Source of the DNA: Litorimonas sp039975855
GTDB lineage: Bacteria > Pseudomonadota > Alphaproteobacteria > Caulobacterales > Maricaulaceae
Assembly: GCA_039975855.1 (NCBI GenBank)
Contig: JBDWGH010000005.1
Coordinates: 248,001 to 312,000 of the forward strand
DNA length: 64,000 nt
Direction of reading: 5' to 3'
Shown here in pieces: positions 53,543 to 62,148 of this stretch (within the stretch, counting starts at the first letter, position 1; each line of letters begins with the position of its first letter). Below the pieces are notes generated by a model. That model saw only the letters and a list, made by a program, of their open reading frames with translations. It did not search any database and had not been told where the DNA came from. The position numbers and the translations under genes were made by a program.

Positions 53543-54217
53543 ATGAGCTTCGACCGTGAATCTGATAAATTCCGTACCTTTGGCAGAGCCAAAGGTCGTA
53601 ACCTTTCGCCGCACATGCAGGCGATTTGGGATTCGACCTTTGCTCAGTTGAAATGGGATATGGAGGCGCCGTTGCCTGATCAAGAGCTTTGGCTCGAAAT
53701 CGGCTTTGGCGGATCGGAACATCTGCTTTGGCAAGCGAAGCAGCACCCAGACATTCACCTTGTGGGCGCAGAACCGTTTTTGAACGGCGTGGCCAAGGCT
53801 GTTCGCGGCGCACATGATGCAGATTTGAAAAACCTGTCCCTTCACCACGGCGATGTTCGGGATTTGTTGGAAGCCCTGCCGGATGGGTCCCTGTCCAAAA
53901 TATTTATCTTATTCCCTGATCCCTGGCCAAAGGTCCGCCATCACAAACGCCGCTTATTGCGCTCCAAATTCATCGCAGAACTGCACCGCGTTCTAAAACC
54001 TGGCGGCGAGTTACGGTTTGCCAGCGATATTATTCATTATGTGGATTGGACGTTGTCACGCCTAAAAAGACATGGCGGTTGGGACTTCACTCACACCGAA
54101 AATTCCGACTGGCGCGTGCGCGGCGAAGATTGGCCTGGCACGCGGTATGAAGCGAAAGCAGGGCGCGAAGGCCGCCCCTGCCATTATTTTAAATTCACTC
54201 GATTAGAAAACAAATAG
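53543..54217 (+). CDS. trmB: tRNA (guanine-N7-)-methyltransferase
   Basis: 224 aa. Methylates G46 of tRNA. The SAM site begins LEIGFGGSEH and the substrate region has FILFPDPWPKVRHHKRRL (family hallmark PDPWPKxRHHKRR). The C-terminus has FTHTENSDWRVRG. rph follows after 8 bp, probably cotranscribed. Confidence 0.97.
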   Translation: MSFDRESDKFRTFGRAKGRNLSPHMQAIWDSTFAQLKWDMEAPLPDQELWLEIGFGGSEHLLWQAKQHPDIHLVGAEPFLNGVAKAVRGAHDADLKNLSLHHGDVRDLLEALPDGSLSKIFILFPDPWPKVRHHKRRLLRSKFIAELHRVLKPGGELRFASDIIHYVDWTLSRLKRHGGWDFTHTENSDWRVRGEDWPGTRYEAKAGREGRPCHYFKFTRLENK

Positions 54218-54225
54218 GATTTCCC

Positions 54226-54939
54226 ATGCGCCCAAATGACCGTGCTCTCGACCAACTCCGTGACGTCTCTTTTGAACCCGGCGCGAATGCATACGCAGAA
54301 GGGTCCTGCCTCGCCAAGTTTGGTGGAACACATGTTCTGTGCACGGCTTCGATTGATGCGGGTGTACCCCGTTGGCTTAAAGGTAAAGGTCGCGGTTGGG
54401 TGACGGCAGAGTATGGTATGTTGCCTCGCTCGACTCATACGCGGAATTCTCGTGAAGCTGCGCGCGGAAAACAAAGTGGACGCACAGTTGAAATCTCGCG
54501 TTTGATTGGTCGGTCTCTGCGGGCAGTGATTGATTTGGAAAAACTCGGCGAACGTCAAATCATTGTCGATTGCGATGTTATGCAGGCTGATGGTGGAACG
54601 CGCACAGCGTCAATCTCCGGTGGCTGGGTCGCGCTATGGCTGGCCTGTGAGAAACTTGTGAAAGATGGGGAGCTAACTGAAAATCCGATGTTTGCGAATA
54701 TGGCAGCTGTGAGTTGCGGCATTGTCGAAGGCGAGTGTCGACTAGATCTAGAGTATACCGAAGATAGCGCGGCGCAGGCCGACGCCAACTTCGTTCTAAC
54801 GGATAAGGGCGGCATCATCGAAGTCCAGGCCAGTGCCGAAGATACCCCGTTTACGGCTGATGAAATGAACGAACTTACCCGCCTGGCTGTAAAAGGCATT
54901 GGCGAACTTTGCGCAATGCAACAAGCCGCAATCAAGTAG
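54226..54939 (+). CDS. rph: Ribonuclease PH
   Basis: 237 aa. A phosphorolytic 3'-5' exoribonuclease that trims tRNA 3' ends. Signature residues are RPNDRALDQLRDVSF, the phosphate-site segment AARGKQSGRTVEISRLIGR (described) and DCDVMQADGGTRTASISG (described). Full length. It follows trmB in the same unit. Confidence 0.98.
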   Translation: MRPNDRALDQLRDVSFEPGANAYAEGSCLAKFGGTHVLCTASIDAGVPRWLKGKGRGWVTAEYGMLPRSTHTRNSREAARGKQSGRTVEISRLIGRSLRAVIDLEKLGERQIIVDCDVMQADGGTRTASISGGWVALWLACEKLVKDGELTENPMFANMAAVSCGIVEGECRLDLEYTEDSAAQADANFVLTDKGGIIEVQASAEDTPFTADEMNELTRLAVKGIGELCAMQQAAIK

Positions 54940-55028
54940 AGATTTGCTTTTTTATTATCAATGATATAACATAACCTTATCTGCCTTGAGTTATTAGGGG
55001 GAATATTGCGCAGGTGAGGACGAAGGGT

Positions 55029-55787
55029 ATGTTCAAATTTTCGATAACTGTGTCCATGTTTCTATTGGCATCACCCTTGTCAGCCTTCGCGCAAGAGGCG
55101 GAAGCGACCAAATCGCTTAAAGTTACAACCGAGTGGAAATTATTCTCCCAGATCGACGTGCTCCGCAGGCAGTCTTTTTGCCCTGCGGAAGATTATATGT
55201 TGGCAAAGGCTGAACTCATAAAAATTTACGAAGCCGATCAGGGTGATCGTAAAGCCTTTGTTGAAGATATGATGGCGCGTGATTTGGACCGTAGAGAGAG
55301 GGTCTCCAAGCTCGCCGCTAAAGGCTGTTTATTTGATCAAGATGATTATTGGATGGCCGCCCTAGTTTACCAACATGGTCAATTGCCTGCGCATTTTTTG
55401 CAAGCGATAGTGTATGCGAATAAAGCGGCGGATTTAAAAATGAGTACGCAGAATTCGTCAAATACCTTATCTGTTAATGTAGACGGTCTCCAACAAGTCA
55501 CCATTGATAGATATTTGATGTCTTTGGGTTACAAGCAGCTCTTTGGTACGCAAATTATGTCACCAGCTTTCTATAAACAAATTGAGACTGAAGCTGATGG
55601 ACGACCTTGTGTTTGGCCTCTCGACCGAGCTTTTGATATAAAACGTGACTACGCAGCTGGTACAGCCCCCTACCGTCAAATGTTAGAAATGCAGATTTCT
55701 GCAAAGCTAACCCAATTCGGAGAGTGCAACTTTCCGGCTCGAGATTCAAAGCACCTATTAGAAATTCTCTTAAGTATCAAAATTTAA
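55029..55787 (+). CDS. Secreted orphan protein
   Basis: 252 aa from the ATG at 55029, chosen because GAGGA lies 8 nt upstream. The signal peptide (about 1-22) ends LSAFAQ. The mature protein is helical, rich in Lys, Asp and Ala, with four Cys residues (in SFCPAEDY, KGCLFDQ, GRPCVWP and GECNFPA) that could pair. No family recognised. It is separated from rph by 89 bp and from pgi by 105 bp, so probably monocistronic. Confidence 0.6.
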   Translation: MFKFSITVSMFLLASPLSAFAQEAEATKSLKVTTEWKLFSQIDVLRRQSFCPAEDYMLAKAELIKIYEADQGDRKAFVEDMMARDLDRRERVSKLAAKGCLFDQDDYWMAALVYQHGQLPAHFLQAIVYANKAADLKMSTQNSSNTLSVNVDGLQQVTIDRYLMSLGYKQLFGTQIMSPAFYKQIETEADGRPCVWPLDRAFDIKRDYAAGTAPYRQMLEMQISAKLTQFGECNFPARDSKHLLEILLSIKI

Positions 55788-55892
55788 TCTTTCATAAGCG
55801 GAAATATCTTTGAGTTGTGGTTAAGGACGAAAAATAGGAAAAAGGGTTATTCTAGGTCTTACCTCGTCAATAGATTGGCGTTATGTCGCCCT

Positions 55893-57449
55893 ATGACCAA
55901 TCGCCGAACTCTTCTCTCAGCGCTCGCATCAGAAGCTGATCGTGATATTTCTATCGCGTCCCTTTTTGCCTCCGAACCGGACCGCCTCTCACGTTTTGTG
56001 ATGCGGGAAGGTCCATTACGGGTGGATTTCTCGAAACAAGCCCTAGACGGAAAAGCCCTAAATGCACTGCTGGATTTGGCGGCCAAATGTGATTTGGAAG
56101 AATGGCGCGCGAAATTATTCTCTGGCGAGCGCGTAAACACATCTGAAGATCGCGCGGTTTTACATATGGCTTTGCGCGGTGTTGGCGGAACCGATGAAAA
56201 CCAGAAAGAAGTTGCGGAGATGCGTCTGCGCATGGCGAATTATGCGGACGCCATTCGCGCTGAAGGCAAGTTCAAAAACATCGTTCATATCGGAATTGGT
56301 GGTTCTGATCTTGGGCCGCGTCTGGTCGCGGATGCGTTCGAAGCATCGGCAGAGCAGAGTCTAAACCTTCGTTTTGCAGAAAACGTAGATGGCGCATCTG
56401 TTAACGATGCAATCAAAGGATTGAACCCTGCTGAGACGTTAGCTGTTGTTGTGTCTAAATCATTTGGGACACAGGAAACAAAAATGAACGGAGAGAGCGT
56501 TCGTGAATGGCTCGGTGCGTATGGCGGCACAAATATGATTGCCGTGACCGCGAACCGCGACCGTGCTGTGAATTTTGGTATTGCACCGGAAAACATCTTT
56601 GATTTTTGGGATTGGGTCGGCGGACGTTACTCCGTTTGGTCGGCTGTCGGACTGTCTTTGCAGATCGCTTATGGGCCGGATGTGTTCAGTGACTTTCTGG
56701 ACGGAGCGAAAGCCATGGACCTGCATTTCCGCGATCAACCTTTGCAGGAAAACTTGCCTGTGATGATGGCTTTGGTTGGTGTGTGGAACCGCAATGGTTT
56801 GGGATATGGGTCCCAGGCGGTCATTCCCTATGCGCGTCGTTTGCGTAAATTCTCAGCCTTCCTGCAACAGTTGGAAATGGAGAGTAACGGCAAATCTGCG
56901 ACGCGCGATGGTGAGGCAACGACACTGACATGCCCAGTTATTTGGGGTGATGAAGGTACGAATGGTCAACACGCATTTTTTCAATGGCTACATCAAGGAC
57001 CAAGCGAAGGCCGCTATGGCGGGGCTCCCGTTGATTTTGTTGCCGTCCTGAAAGATCATGAACGCCGTCCGGCGCATCAGGCCGCACTGCTCGCGAATTG
57101 TTTCGCACAGTCCGAGGCGCTGATGTTGGGCAAGGCCGAAGCCAATGTCCGCGAAGAGAATGCCGACCGCGCTGACATCGACGCGCTTGCACCTCAGAAA
57201 ACTTTCCCGGGCAATCGTCCATCTACAACAATTACTTTGGATGAGTTATCACCCAATGCGCTTGGACATTTAATCGCGCTCTATGAGCAAAAGACTTTTG
57301 TCCAAGGCATCATCTGGAATGTAAATAGTTTCGACCAATGGGGTGTAGAACTCGGCAAGGTTCTGGCGACAACAATCCTGGATGAAATGGAAGCAGGGAC
57401 ATCAGGAAATCACGATCCTTCTACGACGGCCCTGATGGGAATGGTTTAG
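55893..57449 (+). CDS. pgi: Glucose-6-phosphate isomerase
   Basis: 518 aa from the ATG at 55893. Family signatures are VVVSKSFGTQETKMN, GGRYSVWSAVGLS, QLEMESNGKS, DEGTNGQHAFFQWLHQG and IIWNVNSFDQWGVELGK. It converts glucose-6-phosphate and fructose-6-phosphate. No strong Shine-Dalgarno is visible at 55893, and a TTG at 55815 would add 26 residues that do not look native. It is transcribed alone. Confidence 0.97.
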   Translation: MTNRRTLLSALASEADRDISIASLFASEPDRLSRFVMREGPLRVDFSKQALDGKALNALLDLAAKCDLEEWRAKLFSGERVNTSEDRAVLHMALRGVGGTDENQKEVAEMRLRMANYADAIRAEGKFKNIVHIGIGGSDLGPRLVADAFEASAEQSLNLRFAENVDGASVNDAIKGLNPAETLAVVVSKSFGTQETKMNGESVREWLGAYGGTNMIAVTANRDRAVNFGIAPENIFDFWDWVGGRYSVWSAVGLSLQIAYGPDVFSDFLDGAKAMDLHFRDQPLQENLPVMMALVGVWNRNGLGYGSQAVIPYARRLRKFSAFLQQLEMESNGKSATRDGEATTLTCPVIWGDEGTNGQHAFFQWLHQGPSEGRYGGAPVDFVAVLKDHERRPAHQAALLANCFAQSEALMLGKAEANVREENADRADIDALAPQKTFPGNRPSTTITLDELSPNALGHLIALYEQKTFVQGIIWNVNSFDQWGVELGKVLATTILDEMEAGTSGNHDPSTTALMGMV

Positions 57450-57505
57450 ATCGCGTTCTATTCTGCGCCCGAACCTGGGATAGAAAATTCTGTAAAAGAA
57501 GGGGC

Positions 57506-57594
57506 GGGCAGGGAACGGCTTAGGGGGCAACCAGCGCCACTCAACCTGCCCAGGTCGCCTGCGTTCATCCCCCCAGATGTGTACGCCAGCGACC
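57506..57594 (+). ncRNA. Two-hairpin segment after pgi, possible small RNA
   Basis: Hairpin 1: GGGCAGG (57506) with CCTGCCC (57545), enclosing a G-rich loop. Hairpin 2: GGTCGC-CT-GCGT with ACGC-CA-GCGACC (57553-57594), a 10-bp stem whose 18-nt loop holds six C. The C-loop could pair with a Shine-Dalgarno-like target or with the G-rich loop of hairpin 1. No known RNA class matches by eye, and no T-run follows. Confidence 0.4.
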
Positions 57595-57674
57595 TTGACG
57601 TCTGTTAAGAAAAATTGCCTGAACGCAATCTGAACGCCTCGACTCAGGCCGTGATAGGGTTCATCATGCGTTCA
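57561..57674. repeat. Four TGAACGC motifs before the cyclophilin gene
   Basis: GCGTTCA at 57561-57567 and 57668-57674 and TGAACGC at 57620-57626 and 57631-57637 are the same 7-mer on both strands. The middle pair, as CTGAACGC, forms a direct repeat with 11-bp period (57619 and 57630), the spacing read by OmpR/PhoB-type regulators. Confidence 0.55.
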
Positions 57675-58282
57675 TGAAAACATGTGCTTTGCTATTGGGG
57701 ATTTTAGGTTTGGGATTGATGGTTTCGGCGTGCAGCGCGCAGGTCAGCCAACCTGTTGTCGTTTTAGAGACAACATCGGGTCCTATTGAGATCACCGTTT
57801 ATCCCGACAAGGCGCCAATCAGCGCCGCCGACTTTCTACGTTATGTGGACGGCGGACATTATGACGGGCAGGGGTTTTACCGTGTTGTACGTGCGGACAA
57901 TGACCCTCGCGATATGGGCATGAGCCTTATCCAAGGCGGTCGACTGGATCAGGAAATGGTGTTCGATCCTATCCCACATGAGCTGACGACCGATACAGGG
58001 ATCAGTAATTCGGACGGCGCTGTTGCGATCGCGCGTCTAGAGCCGGGGACAGGCAGCGCCACCTACTTTTTTATCAATATCGGAAATAATGATTTTCTGG
58101 ACACGGGCGGGTCGCGAAACCCGGACGGTCAAGGCTACGCGACATTCGCCCGCGTCACCGATGGATTAGATATTGCTCGTACTATTCAAAACATGGAGAC
58201 GGCGGTTGAATCCGATGAGGCCGTAACCCAAGGTCAGATCCTGAAAGACCCGGTCATTATCACGCGGGCCTACCGAAAATAA
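57674..58282 (+). CDS. Cyclophilin-type peptidyl-prolyl isomerase, lipoprotein
   Basis: 202 aa. Residues 1-19 are a lipoprotein signal (MVSAC lipobox). The cyclophilin domain begins VVLETTSGPIEITVYPDKAP, has YDGQGFYRVV and MSLIQGGRL, and ends in KDPVIITRA. It isomerises Xaa-Pro bonds, probably in the periplasm. It abuts the convergent gene at 58283 with no gap. Its leader carries a repeat cluster described separately. Confidence 0.92.
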   Translation: MKTCALLLGILGLGLMVSACSAQVSQPVVVLETTSGPIEITVYPDKAPISAADFLRYVDGGHYDGQGFYRVVRADNDPRDMGMSLIQGGRLDQEMVFDPIPHELTTDTGISNSDGAVAIARLEPGTGSATYFFINIGNNDFLDTGGSRNPDGQGYATFARVTDGLDIARTIQNMETAVESDEAVTQGQILKDPVIITRAYRK

Positions 58283-58765
58283 TTACCCCTGTTTCGCCAG
58301 TACCACAATACCCTGAACAGCGTCTGTCATCATTTGTAGTTTGTCGTCGCTCATTGGGGCTGCTGTGTAGCAATTATTAATCGCGACGGCTTGGTCGGTG
58401 AAAATTCGCTCTTGCGGATGCTTGGCCTTTAGTCCGTTTACGATCTGCGCTTTGTAAGCATCGATTTGAATTTGATAATCTGCAGCCGCTTTTTGATCAC
58501 CTTTTGTGAAGACCATTAGTGCTGGTGTGACGTGTTCACTCTGTAAAAATGCCTCATAGGCGCGTAAGCCCTTTGTCACGGTTTTCACATCAGCTTTGTT
58601 GTATTTGCCAACAGATTCTACGCGCTCAATCGTAAAGTCTAAAACGGCTTGGCATTCTTGTGCTTGGTTGACACTCATCTTGGCCTCCGCCGTTAATGAA
58701 CTTGCGGTGACCAAGAGTATCGCGAGAGAGGCAGAGGCGTAGAGTTTCATTGGGTTTGCTTTCAT
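58283..58765 (-). CDS. Periplasmic orphan protein
   Basis: 160 aa (start at 58765; 58750 is an alternative). An N-terminal signal peptide (about 6-28, ending TAEA) precedes a helical mature part with two Cys residues (ECQAV and NNCYTA) that may pair, and many Lys and Ala. I recognise no family. It abuts the cyclophilin gene, which is convergent. Confidence 0.6.
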   Translation of the reverse strand: MKANPMKLYASASLAILLVTASSLTAEAKMSVNQAQECQAVLDFTIERVESVGKYNKADVKTVTKGLRAYEAFLQSEHVTPALMVFTKGDQKAAADYQIQIDAYKAQIVNGLKAKHPQERIFTDQAVAINNCYTAAPMSDDKLQMMTDAVQGIVVLAKQG

Positions 58766-58832
58766 AAATTGAATGATCAGTGGCTATCAAACCGACTTGC
58801 CGCAAACCCGAGATTATGGGAGAGCGCCGCTT

Positions 58833-60317
58833 ATGTCCAAGAAGAAAAATAAGCCCTTTCGCCCCAAAGCCCGCCGACCGCGTGGATTTGAAGATAGGTC
58901 CTCCGATGTGTTGCGTGCAGAAGCCCGCCTCATTCAGGCAGCCTTCTCTGTTTATGACCTGCGTGGATTCGAACCTCTACAGACACCGGCCTTTGAATTT
59001 GCGGATGCGCTGGGGAAATTCCTGCCAGATGAAGACCGTCCGAATACGGGTGTCTTCGCGCTACAGGATGATGACGAACAATGGATGAGCCTGCGCTATG
59101 ATTTGACAGCGCCGCTCGCTCGCTTCGTGGCTGAAAATTATGACGCGCTTGCCAAACCTTATCGCCGATATCAGGCAGGAAGCGTCTTCAGGAATGAGAA
59201 ACCGGGACCTGGACGTTTCCGTGAGTTTACACAATGCGACGCCGATAGTGTTGGTGCCGCAGGTCCGGCCGCTGATGCTGAAATGATTATGCTGGCCGCA
59301 GACGTTATGCGCGCAGCCGGATTGAAAGATGGGCAATATGCCATCCGCGTAAACAACCGAAAACTCCTCGACGGAATTTTGGAAAGCTCCGGTGTGCCGA
59401 ATACAGACGCGGGCGCAGAGCAACGTCTGCAAGTCCTGCGTGCCATTGATAAGCTGGACCGCCTTGGCGCAGACGGCGTCGAAGCTTTGCTCGGCGAAGG
59501 CCGTGAAGACGATAGCGGTGACTATACAGAGGGCGCGAAACTCGGCGCGGCGGGAATTAAAGCCGTTCTCGGATTTACGACCGCCTCTGCGGAAAACCGT
59601 GGCGACACTATTCAAACGCTTGAAACACTCGTGGGTCAATCCGAACGGGGACGGTCCGGCGTGGATGAGCTGATCCAAATTGACAGCATTCTAAACGCCG
59701 TTGGATTTGGCAATGATCGTGTCGCCTACGACACCTCCATTGTGCGGGGCCTCGGATATTATACGGGCCCGGTTTTTGAGGCCGAACTGCTGACCGAGAT
59801 AAAAGACCGCAAAGGCCGCCCTGTTCGGATTGGGTCCGTTGGCGGCGGTGGTCGTTACGATGATCTCGTTTCGCGTTTCCGTGGACAGGCCGTCCCTGCA
59901 ACAGGCTTTAGTTTTGGCGTGTCTCGTTTCTTAACGGCGCTGGAGCGTATGGATGCTCTCGAAGCCAAGGTAAAACCTCCCGTTGTGATTTGCGCCTTTG
60001 ACCGTTCTTTGATGGGTGAATATTTCAAACTCGCGGGAGAGCTACACGCGGAAGGCATTCGCGCCGAAGTCTTCGTTGGCTCCGGTAATGTCACCAAACA
60101 AATGAAATATGCGGACCGTCGTAACGCACAAATCGCCGTCCTGATGGGTAGTGACGAAATGGAAGCGGGCCAGATTACACTCAAGGATTTATACGAAGGC
60201 GCGAAAGCTGCCGCTGCAATCGAATCCAATGAGGAATGGAAATCTTCTCGCCCGGCTCAGGAAACTGTTGCGCGCGGAAATTGGGTGAACGCCGTGAAAG
60301 CGATGCTGGCGGGTTAG
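58833..60317 (+). CDS. hisS: Histidine-tRNA ligase
   Basis: 494 aa from the ATG at 58833, chosen because GGGAGAG lies upstream. Class II synthetase motif 2 is YRRYQAGSVFRNEKPGPGRF (described) and the histidine-specific motif is VRGLGYYTGPVFEAE. The C-terminal anticodon-binding domain (about 405-494) has PPVVICAFD. The early LRYDLTAPLARFVA is the HisRS motif 1 region. It is larger than enterobacterial HisRS through an insertion around residues 195-250. Confidence 0.95.
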   Translation: MSKKKNKPFRPKARRPRGFEDRSSDVLRAEARLIQAAFSVYDLRGFEPLQTPAFEFADALGKFLPDEDRPNTGVFALQDDDEQWMSLRYDLTAPLARFVAENYDALAKPYRRYQAGSVFRNEKPGPGRFREFTQCDADSVGAAGPAADAEMIMLAADVMRAAGLKDGQYAIRVNNRKLLDGILESSGVPNTDAGAEQRLQVLRAIDKLDRLGADGVEALLGEGREDDSGDYTEGAKLGAAGIKAVLGFTTASAENRGDTIQTLETLVGQSERGRSGVDELIQIDSILNAVGFGNDRVAYDTSIVRGLGYYTGPVFEAELLTEIKDRKGRPVRIGSVGGGGRYDDLVSRFRGQAVPATGFSFGVSRFLTALERMDALEAKVKPPVVICAFDRSLMGEYFKLAGELHAEGIRAEVFVGSGNVTKQMKYADRRNAQIAVLMGSDEMEAGQITLKDLYEGAKAAAAIESNEEWKSSRPAQETVARGNWVNAVKAMLAG

Positions 60318-60322
60318 TCTGG

Positions 60323-60667
60323 ATGATGCCACCTGTTTTCGTTGAAACCTCAGAGGGGTGGTCCGTTTTTCGTGCTCTTGGATACCTGTCCCCGATTAGT
60401 GTCGCGAGTCAAAATCAGAATTTTCATAAGATTCTATATTTCGTCTATTTTGGAGGGGGCGCGCTTTGCCTGATTTGGCTGAAGTTGCAATTATCTAAGG
60501 GCGACACTCTTGGGGCTCATGAAATTCTATATCTGACTATTGGAACACTTTTTGGTATCTTTTGCGTTATGACTTCTTGCGCACTATTTATAGCAGGGTC
60601 AGTGGTTTATTCCCGACAGAGGCATGGTGAAATAATCTCCAAACCGAATAGTCAGTCAGAGGATTAG
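60323..60667 (+). CDS. Two-segment membrane protein, unknown
   Basis: 114 aa from the ATG at 60323, 5 bp after the hisS stop. Two hydrophobic segments (about 36-53 and 69-91) connect by a short loop. No Shine-Dalgarno is clear, so the start is uncertain. No family recognised. Confidence 0.45.
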   Translation: MMPPVFVETSEGWSVFRALGYLSPISVASQNQNFHKILYFVYFGGGALCLIWLKLQLSKGDTLGAHEILYLTIGTLFGIFCVMTSCALFIAGSVVYSRQRHGEIISKPNSQSED

Positions 60668-60679
60668 GGCATCTCAAAT

Positions 60680-62056
60680 ATGGAACAGAGTTTAGAGATT
60701 TTTGATCGGCTGGTGCGGGAGCTACTAGCGGATGAAGCTCAAAACCCTGTTGCGGAACATATATCTTCCGCAAATCTATATGATCGTCTTGATCTCAAAC
60801 TCCAGAAAGATGGCATCAGCGCGGCGGAGCTTGAAGCCTCTCTCAAAAACCTTATTTTCACGACGCCGCGCACGGCGACGAATGCTTTTTTCAATCAGCT
60901 TTTTGGCGGCCGGCAAGAACGCGCCATTCTAGGTGATTTACTGTCGGTTATATTAAACAACAGTATGTACACTTATAAGGCCGCAGGCCCGCAAGTTGGC
61001 GTCGAGAAAGTCATTATTCGAGAAATTTGCGATATGATCGGATGGGATGAAACGTCTGACGGAACCTTGGCGCCTGGTGGGTCGATGACGAATTTCATGG
61101 GCATGCTCATGGCGCGAGACGCCTATAATGAGACAACCCGACATGCGGGTGTCCATCAAAGAATGACGGTCTATACCTCTGTGGAGAGTCATTACAGTAC
61201 ACCTAAAAATGCTGCCTTTGCGGGTATCGGACGGGATAACGTCAGGAAGGTTGCAACGGATTCGCAAGGCCGAATGGATATGACTGCCTTACGCAAAGCT
61301 ATTGAAGTTGACCTTGCGAAAGGTCTGCATCCGATTTTAATTAACTGTACGGCGGGAACGACCGTTTTGGGTGGATTTGACAACATTCGCGATGCCAGCT
61401 TGATTGCGAAAGAGTTCAATATCTGGCTACATGTGGACGGCGCATATTGTGGTTCAGTTATTCTCAGCGGCAAATACAAACACCTCATTGATGGTGTCGA
61501 AGAAGTGGATTCTTTCACCCTGAACGCGCATAAAATGCTGGGCACGCCATTGGGGTGTTCTCTGATTGTTGTGAAAAATAAAAAACACCTGCATGATTCT
61601 TTTTCGAATGATGCAAGCTATCTCTACCAAACCGATCACGACGAATTTAATCTTGGGAAGATGTCGCTGCAATGTGGCCGCAGAAATGACGCACTGAAAC
61701 TATGGGTGCTCTGGAAAAGTGTTGGGACTGCGGGTCTGGAAGCTATCGTTGATAAGCAGTTTGAACTTGCGGATGTTGCCCGTAATTATGTTCGTGATCA
61801 TCCCGATTATACCGATTACAGCCTCGACGAGTCAGTCTCTATCTGTTTCAATTATAAGAACATCCCAGCCGATAAAATTTGCACCTTACTGTATGAGCAT
61901 TCCCAGCTCTTGGTAGGGTATGGCTCATTCAGAGAGGATACTTTCATTCGTTTGGTGACAATAAACGCCACCAATCAGACTGAGGATATCCTAAATTTCT
62001 TCGCCACATTGGAACGGTTCGTGGCGGAGAACCCTGCTTTGTTTGAGGCGCCTTAA
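60680..62056 (+). CDS. PLP-dependent group II decarboxylase (GAD/CSAD-like)
   Basis: 458 aa. The PLP lysine is K285 in NAHKMLG. The aspartate pairing with PLP is in HVDGAYCGS, and CGRRNDALKLW matches glutamate/cysteine-sulfinate decarboxylases. It likely removes the carboxyl group from an acidic or aromatic amino acid; glutamate, cysteine sulfinate and aspartate are the candidates. It is transcribed after a short membrane-protein gene (12 bp between), with no transporter beside it. Confidence 0.87.
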   Translation: MEQSLEIFDRLVRELLADEAQNPVAEHISSANLYDRLDLKLQKDGISAAELEASLKNLIFTTPRTATNAFFNQLFGGRQERAILGDLLSVILNNSMYTYKAAGPQVGVEKVIIREICDMIGWDETSDGTLAPGGSMTNFMGMLMARDAYNETTRHAGVHQRMTVYTSVESHYSTPKNAAFAGIGRDNVRKVATDSQGRMDMTALRKAIEVDLAKGLHPILINCTAGTTVLGGFDNIRDASLIAKEFNIWLHVDGAYCGSVILSGKYKHLIDGVEEVDSFTLNAHKMLGTPLGCSLIVVKNKKHLHDSFSNDASYLYQTDHDEFNLGKMSLQCGRRNDALKLWVLWKSVGTAGLEAIVDKQFELADVARNYVRDHPDYTDYSLDESVSICFNYKNIPADKICTLLYEHSQLLVGYGSFREDTFIRLVTINATNQTEDILNFFATLERFVAENPALFEAP

Positions 62057-62148
62057 TCGGAACATATAAACCTGCGAGTTAACTCCACACGTAAAGAGTT
62101 AGCGCTTTCGGATAGTTTCATTCGAAGGTTGGCATTAGGGCTGAGCCA

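Noticed and set aside
55815..55892. Upstream extension of pgi from TTG
   Set aside because: The extra residues are basic and do not resemble family members.
57506..57594. Rho-independent terminator of pgi
   Set aside because: Both stems are strong but neither is followed by a T-run.
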